Positions 1 through 7,755 of a stretch of 64,000 nt of DNA are shown here, in pieces. A program made the position numbers and the translations under genes. Within the stretch, counting starts at the first letter, position 1. Each line of letters starts with the position of its first letter. Origin of the DNA: SABI01 sp963677695. GTDB lineage: Bacteria; Spirochaetota; Spirochaetia; Sphaerochaetales; Sphaerochaetaceae. The DNA is taken from positions 62,001 through 126,000 of the forward strand of contig CAXXUJ010000001.1 in the NCBI GenBank assembly GCA_963677695.2. Reading direction: 5' to 3'. The notes beneath the pieces were generated by a model. That model searched no databases and was not told the origin of the DNA. It saw nothing but the letters and a program-made list of their open reading frames with translations.

Positions 1-449
1 AGGAACGCGTCGTTCCCCTCCTTCCCCAGGTGAAGACAGAGCTCTTGAATCTTCTCAAGAGCAGCAGTTATGGGGATGAGGGGTTCATATTCTATGGGAC
101 AGCACAGGATAAACCAATGAATATTGATGTCCTGAATAAAGGGCTCTCTGCCGTCTATGTCTCTATGAAGCTGCCGGAGGATAAACGAGGGAATGTTGAA
201 GAGCAGGAGAAGATCAGAGAGGCCATGATCGATCGTGGAATCTGCTTCCACTCCTGGAGGCATTTCTATGCCACCCACCTTGCCGACAAGATTGAACTCA
301 GGACCGTACAGCTTGCTACCGGGCACAAGACCCCGGCAATGGCAGCACACTACGCTGATCATGCTCAGGGTTCTCATCTGGATCAGGTATCGAAAGCAGT
401 GACCGATGTATTCAATGAGATGATGAGTCCAGAAGGGATTAGTGCATGA
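1..449 (+). CDS. Tyrosine recombinase (phage integrase family), 3' part only
   Basis: This is the C-terminal half of a tyrosine recombinase, which performs site-specific strand exchange of a mobile element. The frame is open back to the first bases of the window, where it reads VVPLLPQV, the typical strand just after the first catalytic arginine. The gene therefore starts outside the window, and the GTG at 30 is not a convincing start. Visible catalytic residues are the HxxR box (HSWRHFYATHLA), the following GH (ATGHKTPAMA) and the final tyrosine in AAHYADHA. The catalytic Arg I must lie upstream. An excisionase-like HTH gene follows on the same strand, which fits a prophage or integrative-element end. 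Family assignment is firm; whether the full gene is intact cannot be seen. Confidence 0.85.
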   Translation, partial: ERVVPLLPQVKTELLNLLKSSSYGDEGFIFYGTAQDKPMNIDVLNKGLSAVYVSMKLPEDKRGNVEEQEKIREAMIDRGICFHSWRHFYATHLADKIELRTVQLATGHKTPAMAAHYADHAQGSHLDQVSKAVTDVFNEMMSPEGISA

Positions 450-571
450 TTCATTATTTTACTATACATTTGTTGACTAGTTTATCCCTATAGTGATATA
501 GTGATTCTAACATTGTTAGGTCTTAGCCCCGTGCTCCCCAGGTTGGTTCCAAGAGAAGGAGTACTCGATAG

Positions 572-784
572 ATGTTAACAAAGCCAAAATCCAAAGGAGT
601 GGATTCTACGTCCCACCTGCAGCCACTGCTCACGTATCAGGAAGCTGCAGACATACTTGCTGTGAAACCCCAGACGCTCAGGCAGTGGGTTTCAGCCAAG
701 CGGATTCCATATGTGAAAATCGGAGCATCGGTCAGGTTCACTACTGACCAGATAGAAGATTTCATCAGGGATTCCTCGAGGTAG
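572..784 (+). CDS. Excisionase/MerR-like helix-turn-helix DNA-binding protein
   Basis: A 70-residue protein made almost entirely of one winged HTH of the excisionase type (HTH_17/AlpA-like). The core is LTYQEAADILAVKPQTLRQW (residues about 20-39), followed by the wing strand IPYVKIGASVRF and a closing helix. Such proteins act as recombination directionality factors or small regulators of integrative elements. It lies 122 bp downstream of the recombinase on the same strand, which supports that role. The first 15 residues are polar and look like an unstructured leader. A GGAG-type Shine-Dalgarno (AGAAGGAGTA) precedes the ATG. Confidence 0.8.
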   Translation: MLTKPKSKGVDSTSHLQPLLTYQEAADILAVKPQTLRQWVSAKRIPYVKIGASVRFTTDQIEDFIRDSSR

Positions 785-789
785 CCGGT

Positions 790-942
790 ATGGGAAAAGA
801 ACAGCTGCAGAAACTGGCCCTTTGGATTCACAAGGAACTTGGAACTCTCGATCATGGAGAGATCCATATCACCCTGAAGGTTCGGGACAAACACCTTGCC
901 CTGATAGAGAAGTCGAAGATCGTGAAGGAAAAACCTGAGTGA
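790..942 (+). CDS. Small 50-residue protein of a mobile element, function unknown
   Basis: An ATG at 790 lies 5 bp after the stop of the HTH gene and opens a 50-codon frame ending in TGA at 940-942. GAGG sits 8 bp upstream of the ATG, inside the end of the preceding gene, so the two are probably co-translated. The product begins MGKEQLQKLALWIHKEL, contains a short beta-like stretch (GEIHITLKVRDK) and ends in a lysine-rich helix. The even charge pattern and tight spacing argue for a real gene. I do not recognise the family, and a DNA-binding or phage accessory role is only a guess from context. Confidence 0.5.
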   Translation: MGKEQLQKLALWIHKELGTLDHGEIHITLKVRDKHLALIEKSKIVKEKPE

Positions 943-952
943 TCGGACCGAG

Positions 953-978
953 TAACCAGCAGAGAGATCTGCTGGTTA
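953..978. terminator. Perfect 10-bp hairpin after the small mobile-element gene
   Basis: TAACCAGCAG (953-962) and CTGCTGGTTA (969-978) form a perfect stem with a 6-nt loop, 11 bp after the stop of the small gene. No T-run follows, so it is either a weak or factor-dependent terminator or a protein-binding site. Confidence 0.35.
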
Positions 979-1105
979 TCTCCTCCCTGATTGATAAGCT
1001 ATTGGGGTAAATTAATGACAGACAGAAGACCTAAAATGAAAATACCTGGGGTAATGTAGGTATACTTGCTATGGTTCGCCAAGGAAATTGCTATGAGAGG
1101 GACTT

Positions 1106-2254
1106 TCAATTTAGCATAGTTGTGTTTGATCCGTTCTTTTTTCTTTCTCGCTTATTCTCATACATCTTCAGATCGGCCTGTTTAATCAGTAAATCAACTG
1201 AAGAATGAATCGTACCATCATAAGTTGCAACCCCTGCAGAGAATCGGGCCGGCTTTACTTGATCAGATACTGTAACATGTTGTAATGAGTCGACTATGGC
1301 GATTGCATCAGATTCGCCACATGAAGGCAATACAACAAGAAACTCATCTCCACCGAGCCTGATAATATAATCAGAGTTCCTTAAACGTTGTTTTAATTTT
1401 TCAATTTCTTCGTTGATAAACTGGTCTCCCGCACTATGCCCCTGGTTGTCATTTACTGATTTCAGTCCATCAAGGTCTATAAAGATAACCGACAAGTCTC
1501 TCCTATCACGAAGGCTCTGCTTCAACTCATGCTCTACCATAGTAATTCCAATATTTCTCGTAATTGTACCGGTTAATCCATCGTATCTAGCAGTTTGTTC
1601 AAGCCGTGAATTCAAAACTTGGATTTCCTCAAGCTTCTCCTCATTAACTTCCTTGTACATGAATTCTTTAAAACGAGTCTTTTCATCTATATTCACCCTG
1701 TAGATTATGATAAATACAATAAAAAGAAAATTTGTAAATAAAGTTATCTTGTCTGGAGGGGTAAGGGCATCACTACGAAATATAATGAACGTTAGGATGA
1801 TCATGGGGATACCGAGAACAAAATGTATCCATCGACTGCTTATTCCAAGAAATACAAAGGAAAGAAAAAAACCGATGATCAGAACCTGCGACACCTGCCT
1901 AAAATGGAAGGAATCAACCATGTCAAGGGTGATTAACAGATTGAGCATTGCAATTGCCATAATCAGGTAGCCAAACCAGAAAAGAGCTTGCAATATCTCA
2001 GTAACAACCTGATTCTTAGTTTTTACCACGAAAAGATAGAATAAAAACACTGCCCAGGGAACGATAAGATAGAGGCGAAGAATTGCTACGATCGGCTGTT
2101 TTATAATCCAGAGATCCTGATAGATAAAGTAAGCAAGTAGGGGAATACATACCAGGAGAAGCCGTTTCATGTTTTTAATAGTTTTTTCTTCTCGCTCTTT
2201 CAGATAAAGCTTTTGGTAACGAGAGCCCTTTTGTGTTCGCCTTCCAATATACAT
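1106..2254 (-). CDS. Membrane diguanylate cyclase (GGDEF)
   Basis: A 382-residue protein predicted to make cyclic di-GMP from GTP at the inner membrane. Residues about 30-190 are hydrophobic with roughly six membrane segments and no recognised sensory domain. A short coiled coil (EVNEEKLEEIQVLNSRLEQ) leads into a GGDEF domain from about residue 225. The active-site motif RLGGDEFLVVLP is intact at about 303, and the substrate-binding FIDLDGLKSVNDNQGH is present. The ATG at 2254 follows GGGAG at good spacing. It stands alone between phage-type genes, so it may be element cargo or flanking chromosome. No EAL or HD-GYP partner lies nearby. Confidence 0.9.
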   Translation of the reverse strand: MYIGRRTQKGSRYQKLYLKEREEKTIKNMKRLLLVCIPLLAYFIYQDLWIIKQPIVAILRLYLIVPWAVFLFYLFVVKTKNQVVTEILQALFWFGYLIMAIAMLNLLITLDMVDSFHFRQVSQVLIIGFFLSFVFLGISSRWIHFVLGIPMIILTFIIFRSDALTPPDKITLFTNFLFIVFIIIYRVNIDEKTRFKEFMYKEVNEEKLEEIQVLNSRLEQTARYDGLTGTITRNIGITMVEHELKQSLRDRRDLSVIFIDLDGLKSVNDNQGHSAGDQFINEEIEKLKQRLRNSDYIIRLGGDEFLVVLPSCGESDAIAIVDSLQHVTVSDQVKPARFSAGVATYDGTIHSSVDLLIKQADLKMYENKRERKKNGSNTTMLN

Positions 2255-2414
2255 GTGGACAATCTCCCATCCCTATGACTTGAACTACAGCATAGCATAG
2301 AAAATAGAGGAGAAAAAGAGTCCATTTCACTACAGAATAAAGCTAATGAGAACTTCGGAAGAGAATTATTCTTTATAACCAGAAAGAATTCGGTGAGAGA
2401 ATTGATGGGCTGGA

Positions 2415-2876
2415 TTAATGATTCCCCGTTACTCCCTGCTTCTTCTCATAGGTCCTCATTCCTGCCAGTCCCAGCATTCCGGTCATGATCGGGATCATCA
2501 GTGAAAGATCTATTACCGGAAACTCGAAGACCTTCCCCGAAGCCGATAGCACAGCGATCGCCCAAGGTCTGAGGATATAGTTGTTCGCTAAAGATAGACC
2601 GCAGACCCAGCCGATGAACGGTCTCCAGCCAGCCACGAAGGCAGACTGGTGCCTGGCTTCAGCAAGGTTGATCTCAAGCTGTGTATGCTTCTGCAGGTTC
2701 TCTGCTTCCAGAGCAATCTTCTCCAGCTCAGCTTTCTTCTCGGGACTCATCTCTCCGGTGATCGCCGAGCGAATCCCGGTGGCAAGGTTTGTGATCCCGT
2801 TGCTCACCGATTCAACTACGGTTCCTGCAGCTTCTGCAGTTTCTTTCGCTCCGAATATTTTTCCTAACCAGCTCAT
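2415..2876 (-). CDS. Holin of the 3TM (gene-transfer-release) type
   Basis: A 153-residue protein resembling the 3TM holin family (GTA_holin_3TM), which permeabilises the inner membrane for phage or gene-transfer-agent release. It has an amphipathic start (MSWLGKIFG), a charged helical middle (EMSPEKKAELEKIALEAENL), then the family-typical block SAFVAGWRPFIGWVCGLSL leading to hydrophobic segments at about 95-120 and 125-143. A GGGGGAA Shine-Dalgarno precedes the ATG. It forms a two-gene set with the upstream coiled-coil protein (8-bp gap). No endolysin follows, so this is a fragment of a lysis cassette in a decayed prophage. Confidence 0.75.
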   Translation of the reverse strand: MSWLGKIFGAKETAEAAGTVVESVSNGITNLATGIRSAITGEMSPEKKAELEKIALEAENLQKHTQLEINLAEARHQSAFVAGWRPFIGWVCGLSLANNYILRPWAIAVLSASGKVFEFPVIDLSLMIPIMTGMLGLAGMRTYEKKQGVTGNH

Positions 2877-2884
2877 GCTTCCCC

Positions 2885-3277
2885 CTACACTGCAACTTTT
2901 TCAAAGATGATGATCAGAGTGGAAATCGCCCCGATCCCAGCAGCTATCACTTTGATAACAGCCACACTCCAATGCTTCTTCTCTCTGTCCAGCAGCCGCT
3001 GCTCCTGAATCCTCTTCATCGTCGGGCAAGAATCCTCCCGGGAGAGGCTGTAAGAAGTGAACTCACTTCTCAGCTGCTTAATCTCCTGGGCAGAATCCTC
3101 AACAGCCTTTGCATACCCGTTATCAACAAGGAGGGTATTGAGCCGGTTCACCTGCTCACTCATCTTCCTGAGGATTGGTTCAGTGGTATCAAGGCGGTGC
3201 TGGTTTGACTTCACGTTCTCATACATCGCCTGGACAACCTGCAGAACATTCTTTTCATTTACAATCGGATCAGTCAC
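2885..3277 (-). CDS. Coiled-coil protein with C-terminal membrane anchor, phage type
   Basis: A 130-residue protein with a long N-terminal helical/coiled-coil region (VLQVVQAMYENVKSNQHRLD to about residue 95) and one hydrophobic segment at the C-terminus (VAVIKVIAAGIGAISTLIII). The layout is that of small phage accessory proteins encoded next to holins, such as haemolysin-XhlA-like proteins, but sequence identity to a family cannot be claimed. The start is GTG at 3277, whose bases overlap the TGA of a short upstream frame, implying translational coupling. It is followed after 8 bp by the holin gene. Confidence 0.6.
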   Translation of the reverse strand: MTDPIVNEKNVLQVVQAMYENVKSNQHRLDTTEPILRKMSEQVNRLNTLLVDNGYAKAVEDSAQEIKQLRSEFTSYSLSREDSCPTMKRIQEQRLLDREKKHWSVAVIKVIAAGIGAISTLIIIFEKVAV

Positions 3278-3381
3278 TCTACCTCCTCCAGAACATCCAC
3301 CGCTTCGGTGAGGTTCAGATAGGAATTCACAAAGGGATAGAGGATCTCCAGCTGCTCTTCCTTCAGCACCGGGATACCCAC
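3274..3381 (-). CDS. Short ORF overlapping the coiled-coil gene, probably a phage gene remnant
   Basis: A 35-codon frame starting at GTG 3381, reading MGIPVLKEEQLEILYPFVNS at its start and ending at a TGA (3274-3276) that overlaps the GTG of the next gene. The reading frame stays open 93 bp further upstream without an ATG, and that part contains cysteine-rich coding-like sequence (CDGNCVTVCYNLRYKK). This suggests the 3' end of a larger, truncated phage gene. The tight overlap supports past translation; function is unknown. Confidence 0.35.
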   Translation of the reverse strand: MGIPVLKEEQLEILYPFVNSYLNLTEAVDVLEEVE

Positions 3382-3419
3382 TGAAAAAATATCATAAGCC
3401 CTTTTTTTGTACCGCAAGT

Positions 3420-3436
3420 TGTAACAGACTGTTACA
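3420..3436. promoter_or_regulatory. 17-bp palindrome upstream of the MazG/DUF2075 pair
   Basis: TGTAACAGACTGTTACA is a perfect inverted repeat (8-bp arms, 1-bp centre) lying 104 bp upstream of the MazG start codon. Two TATAAT-like hexamers follow at about 3505-3522 (GTATAATAAATACTATAAT). It has the form of a dimeric repressor operator. No regulator gene is adjacent, so binding is inferred only. Confidence 0.4.
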
Positions 3437-3539
3437 CAATTCCCATCACACGTTTTATACCTAAAAATGAATATTCATTCTGGAAATTCTGAAACTACGC
3501 TCGTATAATAAATACTATAATTTATGGAGGAGAACATCC

Positions 3540-3890
3540 TTGAATGAAATTAATAATCTAACTAATCAGATTCTTAAGTTTAGAAATGAACGTGACTGGG
3601 CACAATTCCACAATCCAAAGGATGTTGCTTTATCTCTCGTCCTTGAAGCTTCAGAAGTGATGGAACACTTTCAATGGAAATCTCCAGAAGAAATTGAAGA
3701 ATATGTGAGAACAAAGAAAGAAGACATTGGCGAAGAACTTGCAGATGTTCTTTACTGGGTCTTGCTGCTTAGCCATGACCTCAATATTGATATCACCAAA
3801 ACACTAGAGCGAAAAATGCAGAAGAATGCTGAAAAATATCCGATTGAGAAAGCGAAAGGCTCGCATAAAAAATATACGGAGTATTCCTAA
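3540..3890 (+). CDS. MazG-like nucleotide pyrophosphohydrolase
   Basis: A 116-residue all-alpha NTP pyrophosphohydrolase of the MazG/RS21-C6 (dCTPase-like) class, which hydrolyses (d)NTPs to monophosphates. The metal-binding pattern is visible as LVLEASEVMEHFQW followed by GEELADVLYW, i.e. the ExxE...ExxD arrangement. The first residues (NQILKFRNERDWAQFHNPKD) match the usual start of the family. The start is TTG at 3540, chosen because GGAGGAG lies 8 bp upstream and the nearby ATG at 3544 is out of frame. Its stop overlaps the ATG of the DUF2075 gene (TAATG), so the two products are made together. Such enzymes also occur in phage-defence contexts; here that is inference from the partner. Confidence 0.85.
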   Translation: MNEINNLTNQILKFRNERDWAQFHNPKDVALSLVLEASEVMEHFQWKSPEEIEEYVRTKKEDIGEELADVLYWVLLLSHDLNIDITKTLERKMQKNAEKYPIEKAKGSHKKYTEYS

Positions 3891-5758
3891 TGGAACTCTA
3901 CTCTGGACACATTGATCAGTTTATCGCACAAACCACTCAGAATCAGATAGCAAGTTTGTTGCAAGAATCCTTCTTTAATTATTACGGACGCCATCCAGGA
4001 GATGCAGAAGTAAGATCTTGGAAAAATTCGCTTCGAACTATCAAGGACGTATTTGAATCATCAGGCTTTCATGATCATGGAGTTTTTCTGGAATACGAAC
4101 TCCCCCTTGCCTCTCAACGCCTTGACTGTATGATTTGTGGAACGGATCAAGCGAAGAATGAGAATGCTGTCATCATTGAATTAAAACAGTGGGAATCATG
4201 CAAAGCTGGTCTGAGTGATAAAGTTGTAACATGGACGGGTGGAAGCAATCGTGAAGTACTTCATCCTTCCGTCCAGGTAGGAAATTATGCAGCATATTTA
4301 GAAGATAATCATCTCGCATTTCATGGAGAAGATCCTGTTATGCTCTCAGCCTGCGCCTATCTGCATAATTACCCTATAAGTAACAATGACCCTATTATAG
4401 CTGAACAATTTTCAGAGTATATTCAGAAATATCCTCTATTCGGTTCTGAAAACTTCTACTCGATAAGTCAGTATCTTCAACACACCCTCAGTAACGGATC
4501 AGGGATACCTATTCTCGAGAAGATACAACAGAGGAAATATGCCCCAAGTAAAAAGCTTCTTTTTCAAGTTTCAAAAGTAATTAAAGAAAATGAACGTTAT
4601 GATCTACTCGACGATCAACTTATTGCATTTGACAAAGTTATGACCAGCGTAAAAGAAGGGCTGGACCGTAAAAAGAAAAGAGTTATTCTGATAAAAGGTG
4701 GTCCAGGTACTGGTAAATCAGTGATCGCTATAAATCTCATGGCGGAATTATCCTCACAGGGATTTAATGTACAGTATGCAACCGGTTCTAAAGCTTTTAC
4801 AGAAACGTTAAGAAAAACAATAGGAGGGAGAGGTAAAGCTCAGTTCAAATATTTTAATAGCTATATCAATGCTGAAGAAAATATTATTGATGTGCTCATA
4901 GCCGATGAATCACACCGTATTAGATCAACTAGCAATAGCCGATATACGCCAAAAGCAAATCGCGCTTCTACACCACAGGTAGAAGAACTGATTCAAGTTT
5001 CGAAACTCCCTGTTTTCTTCATTGATGACCTCCAAGCTGTGCGTCCAGGAGAGATAGGATCAAGTGAGTACATTAAAGAGACTGCTCAGCGCCTTCGATG
5101 CGAGATATTAGAGTATCAACTTGACATTCAATTTCGATGCCTTGGCTCAGATCGTTTTGTTCAGTGGATCGATAACACTTTAGAACTGAGAAAAACCGCA
5201 GAGAAAATATGGGACTCAGAAATTAATGAATTTGAATTCAAAATTCTGGATTCTCCACACGAACTTTATGCTGAGATAAAACAGAAAAATAATGAGGTTC
5301 CCAATTCAGCACGAATGGTTGCCGGGTACTGCTGGAAATGGAGTAACCCAAACGCAGACGGCACGCTTGTTAAGGATGTTGTAATAGATGATTTTGCAAT
5401 GACTTGGGAAGGCAAGGATTCTGGAGGAAGATTGGCTCCTGGAATTCCACCTGCAGCTCTTTGGCCATATGAACCGGCCGCTGTGAGCCAGATAGGATCC
5501 ATCTACACTATTCAAGGATTTGAGTTTGAGTATGTCGGAGTCATCATCGGGAAAGACATGGTGTATTCCTTTGACGAGTACCATTGGGAAGGACATCCCG
5601 AGAACTCTGCTGATACAGTGGTGAAAAGAAGCGGAGATTCTTTTCTGAATTTGGTGAAGAACACATATCGAGTCTTACTCAGCAGAGCTTTAAAGGGATG
5701 TTACGTGTACTTCGTGGATAAGGAAACAGAAAAATTTTTCCGTACGAGAATGTGCTAG
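3890..5758 (+). CDS. DUF2075-type SF1 helicase/ATPase with N-terminal PD-(D/E)XK nuclease-like domain
   Basis: A 622-residue protein. The N-terminal third carries a nuclease-like signature: RLDCMICG at about 77-84 and IIELKQWE at about 95-102, i.e. D...ExK of the PD-(D/E)XK fold. A P-loop (GGPGTGKSV, about 270) and a Walker B (VLIADESHR, about 335) follow. Late helicase motifs resemble UvrD-like enzymes: QFRC, TIQGFEFEYVGVIIG, and RVLLSRALKGCYVY near 593. This layout matches the DUF2075/Schlafen-type helicase class. It overlaps the MazG-like gene by one base. Nuclease plus helicase plus nucleotide hydrolase in a mobile-element context suggests defence against foreign DNA, but no named system is assigned. 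The ORF is full length with no damage. Confidence 0.8.
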   Translation: MELYSGHIDQFIAQTTQNQIASLLQESFFNYYGRHPGDAEVRSWKNSLRTIKDVFESSGFHDHGVFLEYELPLASQRLDCMICGTDQAKNENAVIIELKQWESCKAGLSDKVVTWTGGSNREVLHPSVQVGNYAAYLEDNHLAFHGEDPVMLSACAYLHNYPISNNDPIIAEQFSEYIQKYPLFGSENFYSISQYLQHTLSNGSGIPILEKIQQRKYAPSKKLLFQVSKVIKENERYDLLDDQLIAFDKVMTSVKEGLDRKKKRVILIKGGPGTGKSVIAINLMAELSSQGFNVQYATGSKAFTETLRKTIGGRGKAQFKYFNSYINAEENIIDVLIADESHRIRSTSNSRYTPKANRASTPQVEELIQVSKLPVFFIDDLQAVRPGEIGSSEYIKETAQRLRCEILEYQLDIQFRCLGSDRFVQWIDNTLELRKTAEKIWDSEINEFEFKILDSPHELYAEIKQKNNEVPNSARMVAGYCWKWSNPNADGTLVKDVVIDDFAMTWEGKDSGGRLAPGIPPAALWPYEPAAVSQIGSIYTIQGFEFEYVGVIIGKDMVYSFDEYHWEGHPENSADTVVKRSGDSFLNLVKNTYRVLLSRALKGCYVYFVDKETEKFFRTRMC

Positions 5759-5804
5759 TTTGACCTCCCGTGCGCATGTAAATTCATCATACTGCGTACA
5801 GCTT

Positions 5805-5829
5805 GAGTCTGTAAAAGTTTCCTGTGTAC
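5805..5829. repeat. Possible terminal inverted repeat of the IS256-family remnant
   Basis: The stretch starting GAGTCTGTAAAAGTTTCCTG lies just outside the 3' end of the transposase pseudogene. It resembles the GA(G)xCTGT...TTTCCTGTGTA ends usual in the IS256 family. No good matching partner was found on the far side, in line with a truncated element. Confidence 0.35.
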
Positions 5830-5838
5830 CTAGCATTT

Positions 5839-6470
5839 TTACTCAGAGGAAACTCTATCCCCATATTCCAACAAGATTCGATTCATGACCGATCTCGCAT
5901 CACGGACCGGTAGGACCTTACGCTTCGCAGCCTGTTGAATTGCTGGATAAACCATCTTGGTAGCAAAGGTGATAATCGGGAATATCCTTCGATTCTTGAT
6001 TAACTTCCTGATGACACTATTCAGGGCTTCAATCGCATCGGCCGTGTAGATCACCGTACTCATATCATCTGGATAATCGAACATCGAGATCAGATTATCC
6101 CTACCCCGCTCCCTCATCTTGCTGATGGTGCCCTATGTGCTATCCCACCTCTGTGAGAATTCCTGCAGTTCTGCTTCGGCCTGTTCAACTGAATAGAAGC
6201 ATAAATATTCTTCAAATCCCCCGCAATGGATTTGCTACCTATGCAGGAGAAATCCTCCAAGGAACACCTCACCATATGTACTATGTACAGCTGAATCGTC
6301 TCATTTGGATAGACAGTTTTCATAGCATCAGGGTATCCGGTCAGTTCATCATCTCCTGAGAGCATGACATCCTAAACCCCACGCTGCAGTTCGGAAACAA
6401 CTGAAGAGGAAACAAGAATATGTAAGAGAAAGAACGAATTCCAATTCTCCCGCATATTTGAAATCTTTCC
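5839..6470 (-). pseudogene. IS256-family (Mutator) transposase remnant, broken by two stops and a frameshift
   Basis: Three pieces on the minus strand join into the C-terminal half of a Mutator-type DDE transposase. From 5': WNSFFLLHI...ELQRGV, then a TAG at about 6372-6374, then DVMLSGDDELTGYPDAMK through IVHMVRCSLEDF and DLKNIYAS. A one-base frameshift near 6190 restores the frame EQAEAELQEFSQRW. A second TAG lies near 6133-6135, then MRERGRDNLISMFDYPDDMS, VIYTADAIEALNSVIRK and the family-typical C-terminal end. The N-terminal half and any upstream end are missing. The element is dead and marks past insertion activity in this island. Confidence 0.85.
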
Positions 6471-6604
6471 CCAAACCTCTGCGTCATGAGAATCATATCG
6501 TCGGGAAAGCGTCAGGTAAACGTCGGGAAAGACACATGGAGCCGCCAAAATGAAGAGACCTTTTTACAATTTCTGTGCATCGGGTTAATTTCAGCTCTGA
6601 GCTC

Positions 6605-6841
6605 TTAGGGATTCAGAGGAAGACTATCTTCGTAAAGAACTTCAGGATCAAGGTCAGCTCCGTTTGACCAGGGAATTGTGTCGAAGTCGACCCTTACAGA
6701 TGTAAATGCTTTCAGATACTTAAGCTCTTTGAATATACCTTTCTCCAGATAGGGTTTCACATTGAATATTCGTGTTTCATTAGTATCGAAGGTCAGAAGA
6801 AGTGTATAATCTTCGAGCGTTTCAACATTAGGAACACTCAC
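6605..6841 (-). CDS. DUF2442-family small protein
   Basis: A 78-residue protein with the features of the DUF2442 family: a beta-rich N-terminal part (VETLEDYTLLLTFDTNETRI), the segment FNVKPYLEKGIFKELK, and the C-terminal DFDTIPWSNGADLDPEVLYE. The start is GTG at 6841, supported by AGGAGG 8 bp upstream. It lies 26 bp after the nucleotidyltransferase gene on the same strand, so the two are likely co-transcribed. DUF2442 proteins are commonly found beside DUF4160 or toxin-antitoxin-like genes, and their molecular role is not established. Function here is unknown. Confidence 0.75.
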   Translation of the reverse strand: MSVPNVETLEDYTLLLTFDTNETRIFNVKPYLEKGIFKELKYLKAFTSVRVDFDTIPWSNGADLDPEVLYEDSLPLNP

Positions 6842-6867
6842 GTTTATCTCACACCTCCTGTTGAATT

Positions 6868-7155
6868 TCAGGAGACACGTAACAGCTCCCCTGATTTCTC
6901 AAGACTCTCTGTGAACTCATCCCTGAAATCAAGATTGATCAGATCCACATCATGTTCAAGCAACCCCTGAAGCTCGCTAATCGCCAGGAAGAACTTTAAA
7001 GGATCAATGCCGCGTACTGCAATATCCAGATCAGACCTACCTGAAGGTGTTCCCTTTACAACCGATCCAAAGAGATATATCTCGGCTACAGAGAGAGTTT
7101 TCAGATACTCAACAGCGAGATCTATATCTTTCTCGAATTCTTCAGGGATTTTCAT
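6868..7155 (-). CDS. MNT-type minimal nucleotidyltransferase (antitoxin-like)
   Basis: A 95-residue nucleotidyltransferase of the minimal (MNT/MntA-like) class. The catalytic pattern is AEIYLFGSVVKGTPSGRSDLDIAV, i.e. GS followed by DLD, at about residues 24-48. The third acidic position appears in VDLINLDF near the C-terminus. Such proteins typically act with a HEPN toxin, which they AMPylate, but no HEPN gene is visible on either side; the neighbour is DUF2442 instead. It may be an orphan antitoxin, or DUF2442 may be an unusual partner. No damage is seen in the frame. Confidence 0.75.
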   Translation of the reverse strand: MKIPEEFEKDIDLAVEYLKTLSVAEIYLFGSVVKGTPSGRSDLDIAVRGIDPLKFFLAISELQGLLEHDVDLINLDFRDEFTESLEKSGELLRVS

Positions 7156-7491
7156 GGCCTTATCGTACAGGTAATCGATTCAGGTAGCAATCCGGCCACA
7201 TTCGAAATGATGGTCATTCCTCCTTGATCACGGAGGGGATTTTAACCTGATACGGGGATTGAGAAATCTTCAATCTACACTTTCTGATTACATATGGATC
7301 CACAAAGAATGCTATGTTAGCCGGAGAATACTGACACTAAATACCCAAGAACATGCTATGAAAGGCGCAATTTCGCGTCTGTGTCCCTGCGCACAGAATC
7401 ATCTGAGAGATTTGGAGGCTTTTATTTTTAAATCCGGCTACATGCTGTACAAGATCCTGATCATAAACGATAGTGTATTCAGGAGGATGTA
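7156..7491. other. 336-bp gene-free stretch with two small hairpins
   Basis: No convincing coding frame is present. An 18-bp imperfect palindrome, CCTCCTTGATCACGGAGG (about 7219-7236), sits near the promoter side of the nucleotidyltransferase gene and may be its operator. An AT-rich stretch (about 7430) and AGGAGGATGTA directly precede the decayed yefM start. Otherwise I see nothing definable. Confidence 0.4.
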
Positions 7492-7755
7492 ATGAGAATA
7501 ACAACCTATACCAAAGCTCGAAACAATCTCAGGCAGCTGATCGATGATGTTGTCGACACCTCTATAGAGACGGTTATTACTTCATAGGAAGGAAGAAATG
7601 TCGTTGTGATGTCACTTACTGACTTCAATGGATGGACAACTACCACTCATCTTCTCAGCACACCGGAGAATGCCAGCCGCTTATTACAAGCAGTGGAAGA
7701 TGTAAAAGTAGGAAAAGTAATACACCGGGATCTTATTGATGCGGAGAGGCGTTAA
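7492..7755 (+). pseudogene. YefM/Phd-family antitoxin gene with an in-frame stop
   Basis: An ATG at 7492 with AGGAGG upstream opens a frame reading MRITTYTKARNNLRQLIDDV. It is interrupted by TAG at 7585-7587 and then continues in frame as EGRNVVVMSLTDFNGW, LLSTPENASRLLQAVEDVK and a TAA at 7753-7755. The whole matches the YefM plan: N-terminal beta-alpha DNA-binding unit, central VVxxSLxDY strand, and a C-terminal toxin-binding tail with LLSSPxNAxRL. The stop removes the toxin-binding half, so the antitoxin is probably non-functional unless the stop is suppressed. The overlapping toxin gene is also broken. Confidence 0.8.

Noticed and set aside
6551..6580. A second IS256-like end (GAGACCTTTTTACAATTTCT) near the transposase remnant
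   Set aside because: It is in the same orientation as the end at 5805, not inverted, so it cannot be the matching terminal repeat. Similarity is too short to claim.
7259..7492. Plus-strand open frame of 77 codons upstream of the yefM pseudogene
   Set aside because: TTG start without a ribosome-binding site, irregular composition and no family resemblance; treated as intergenic.
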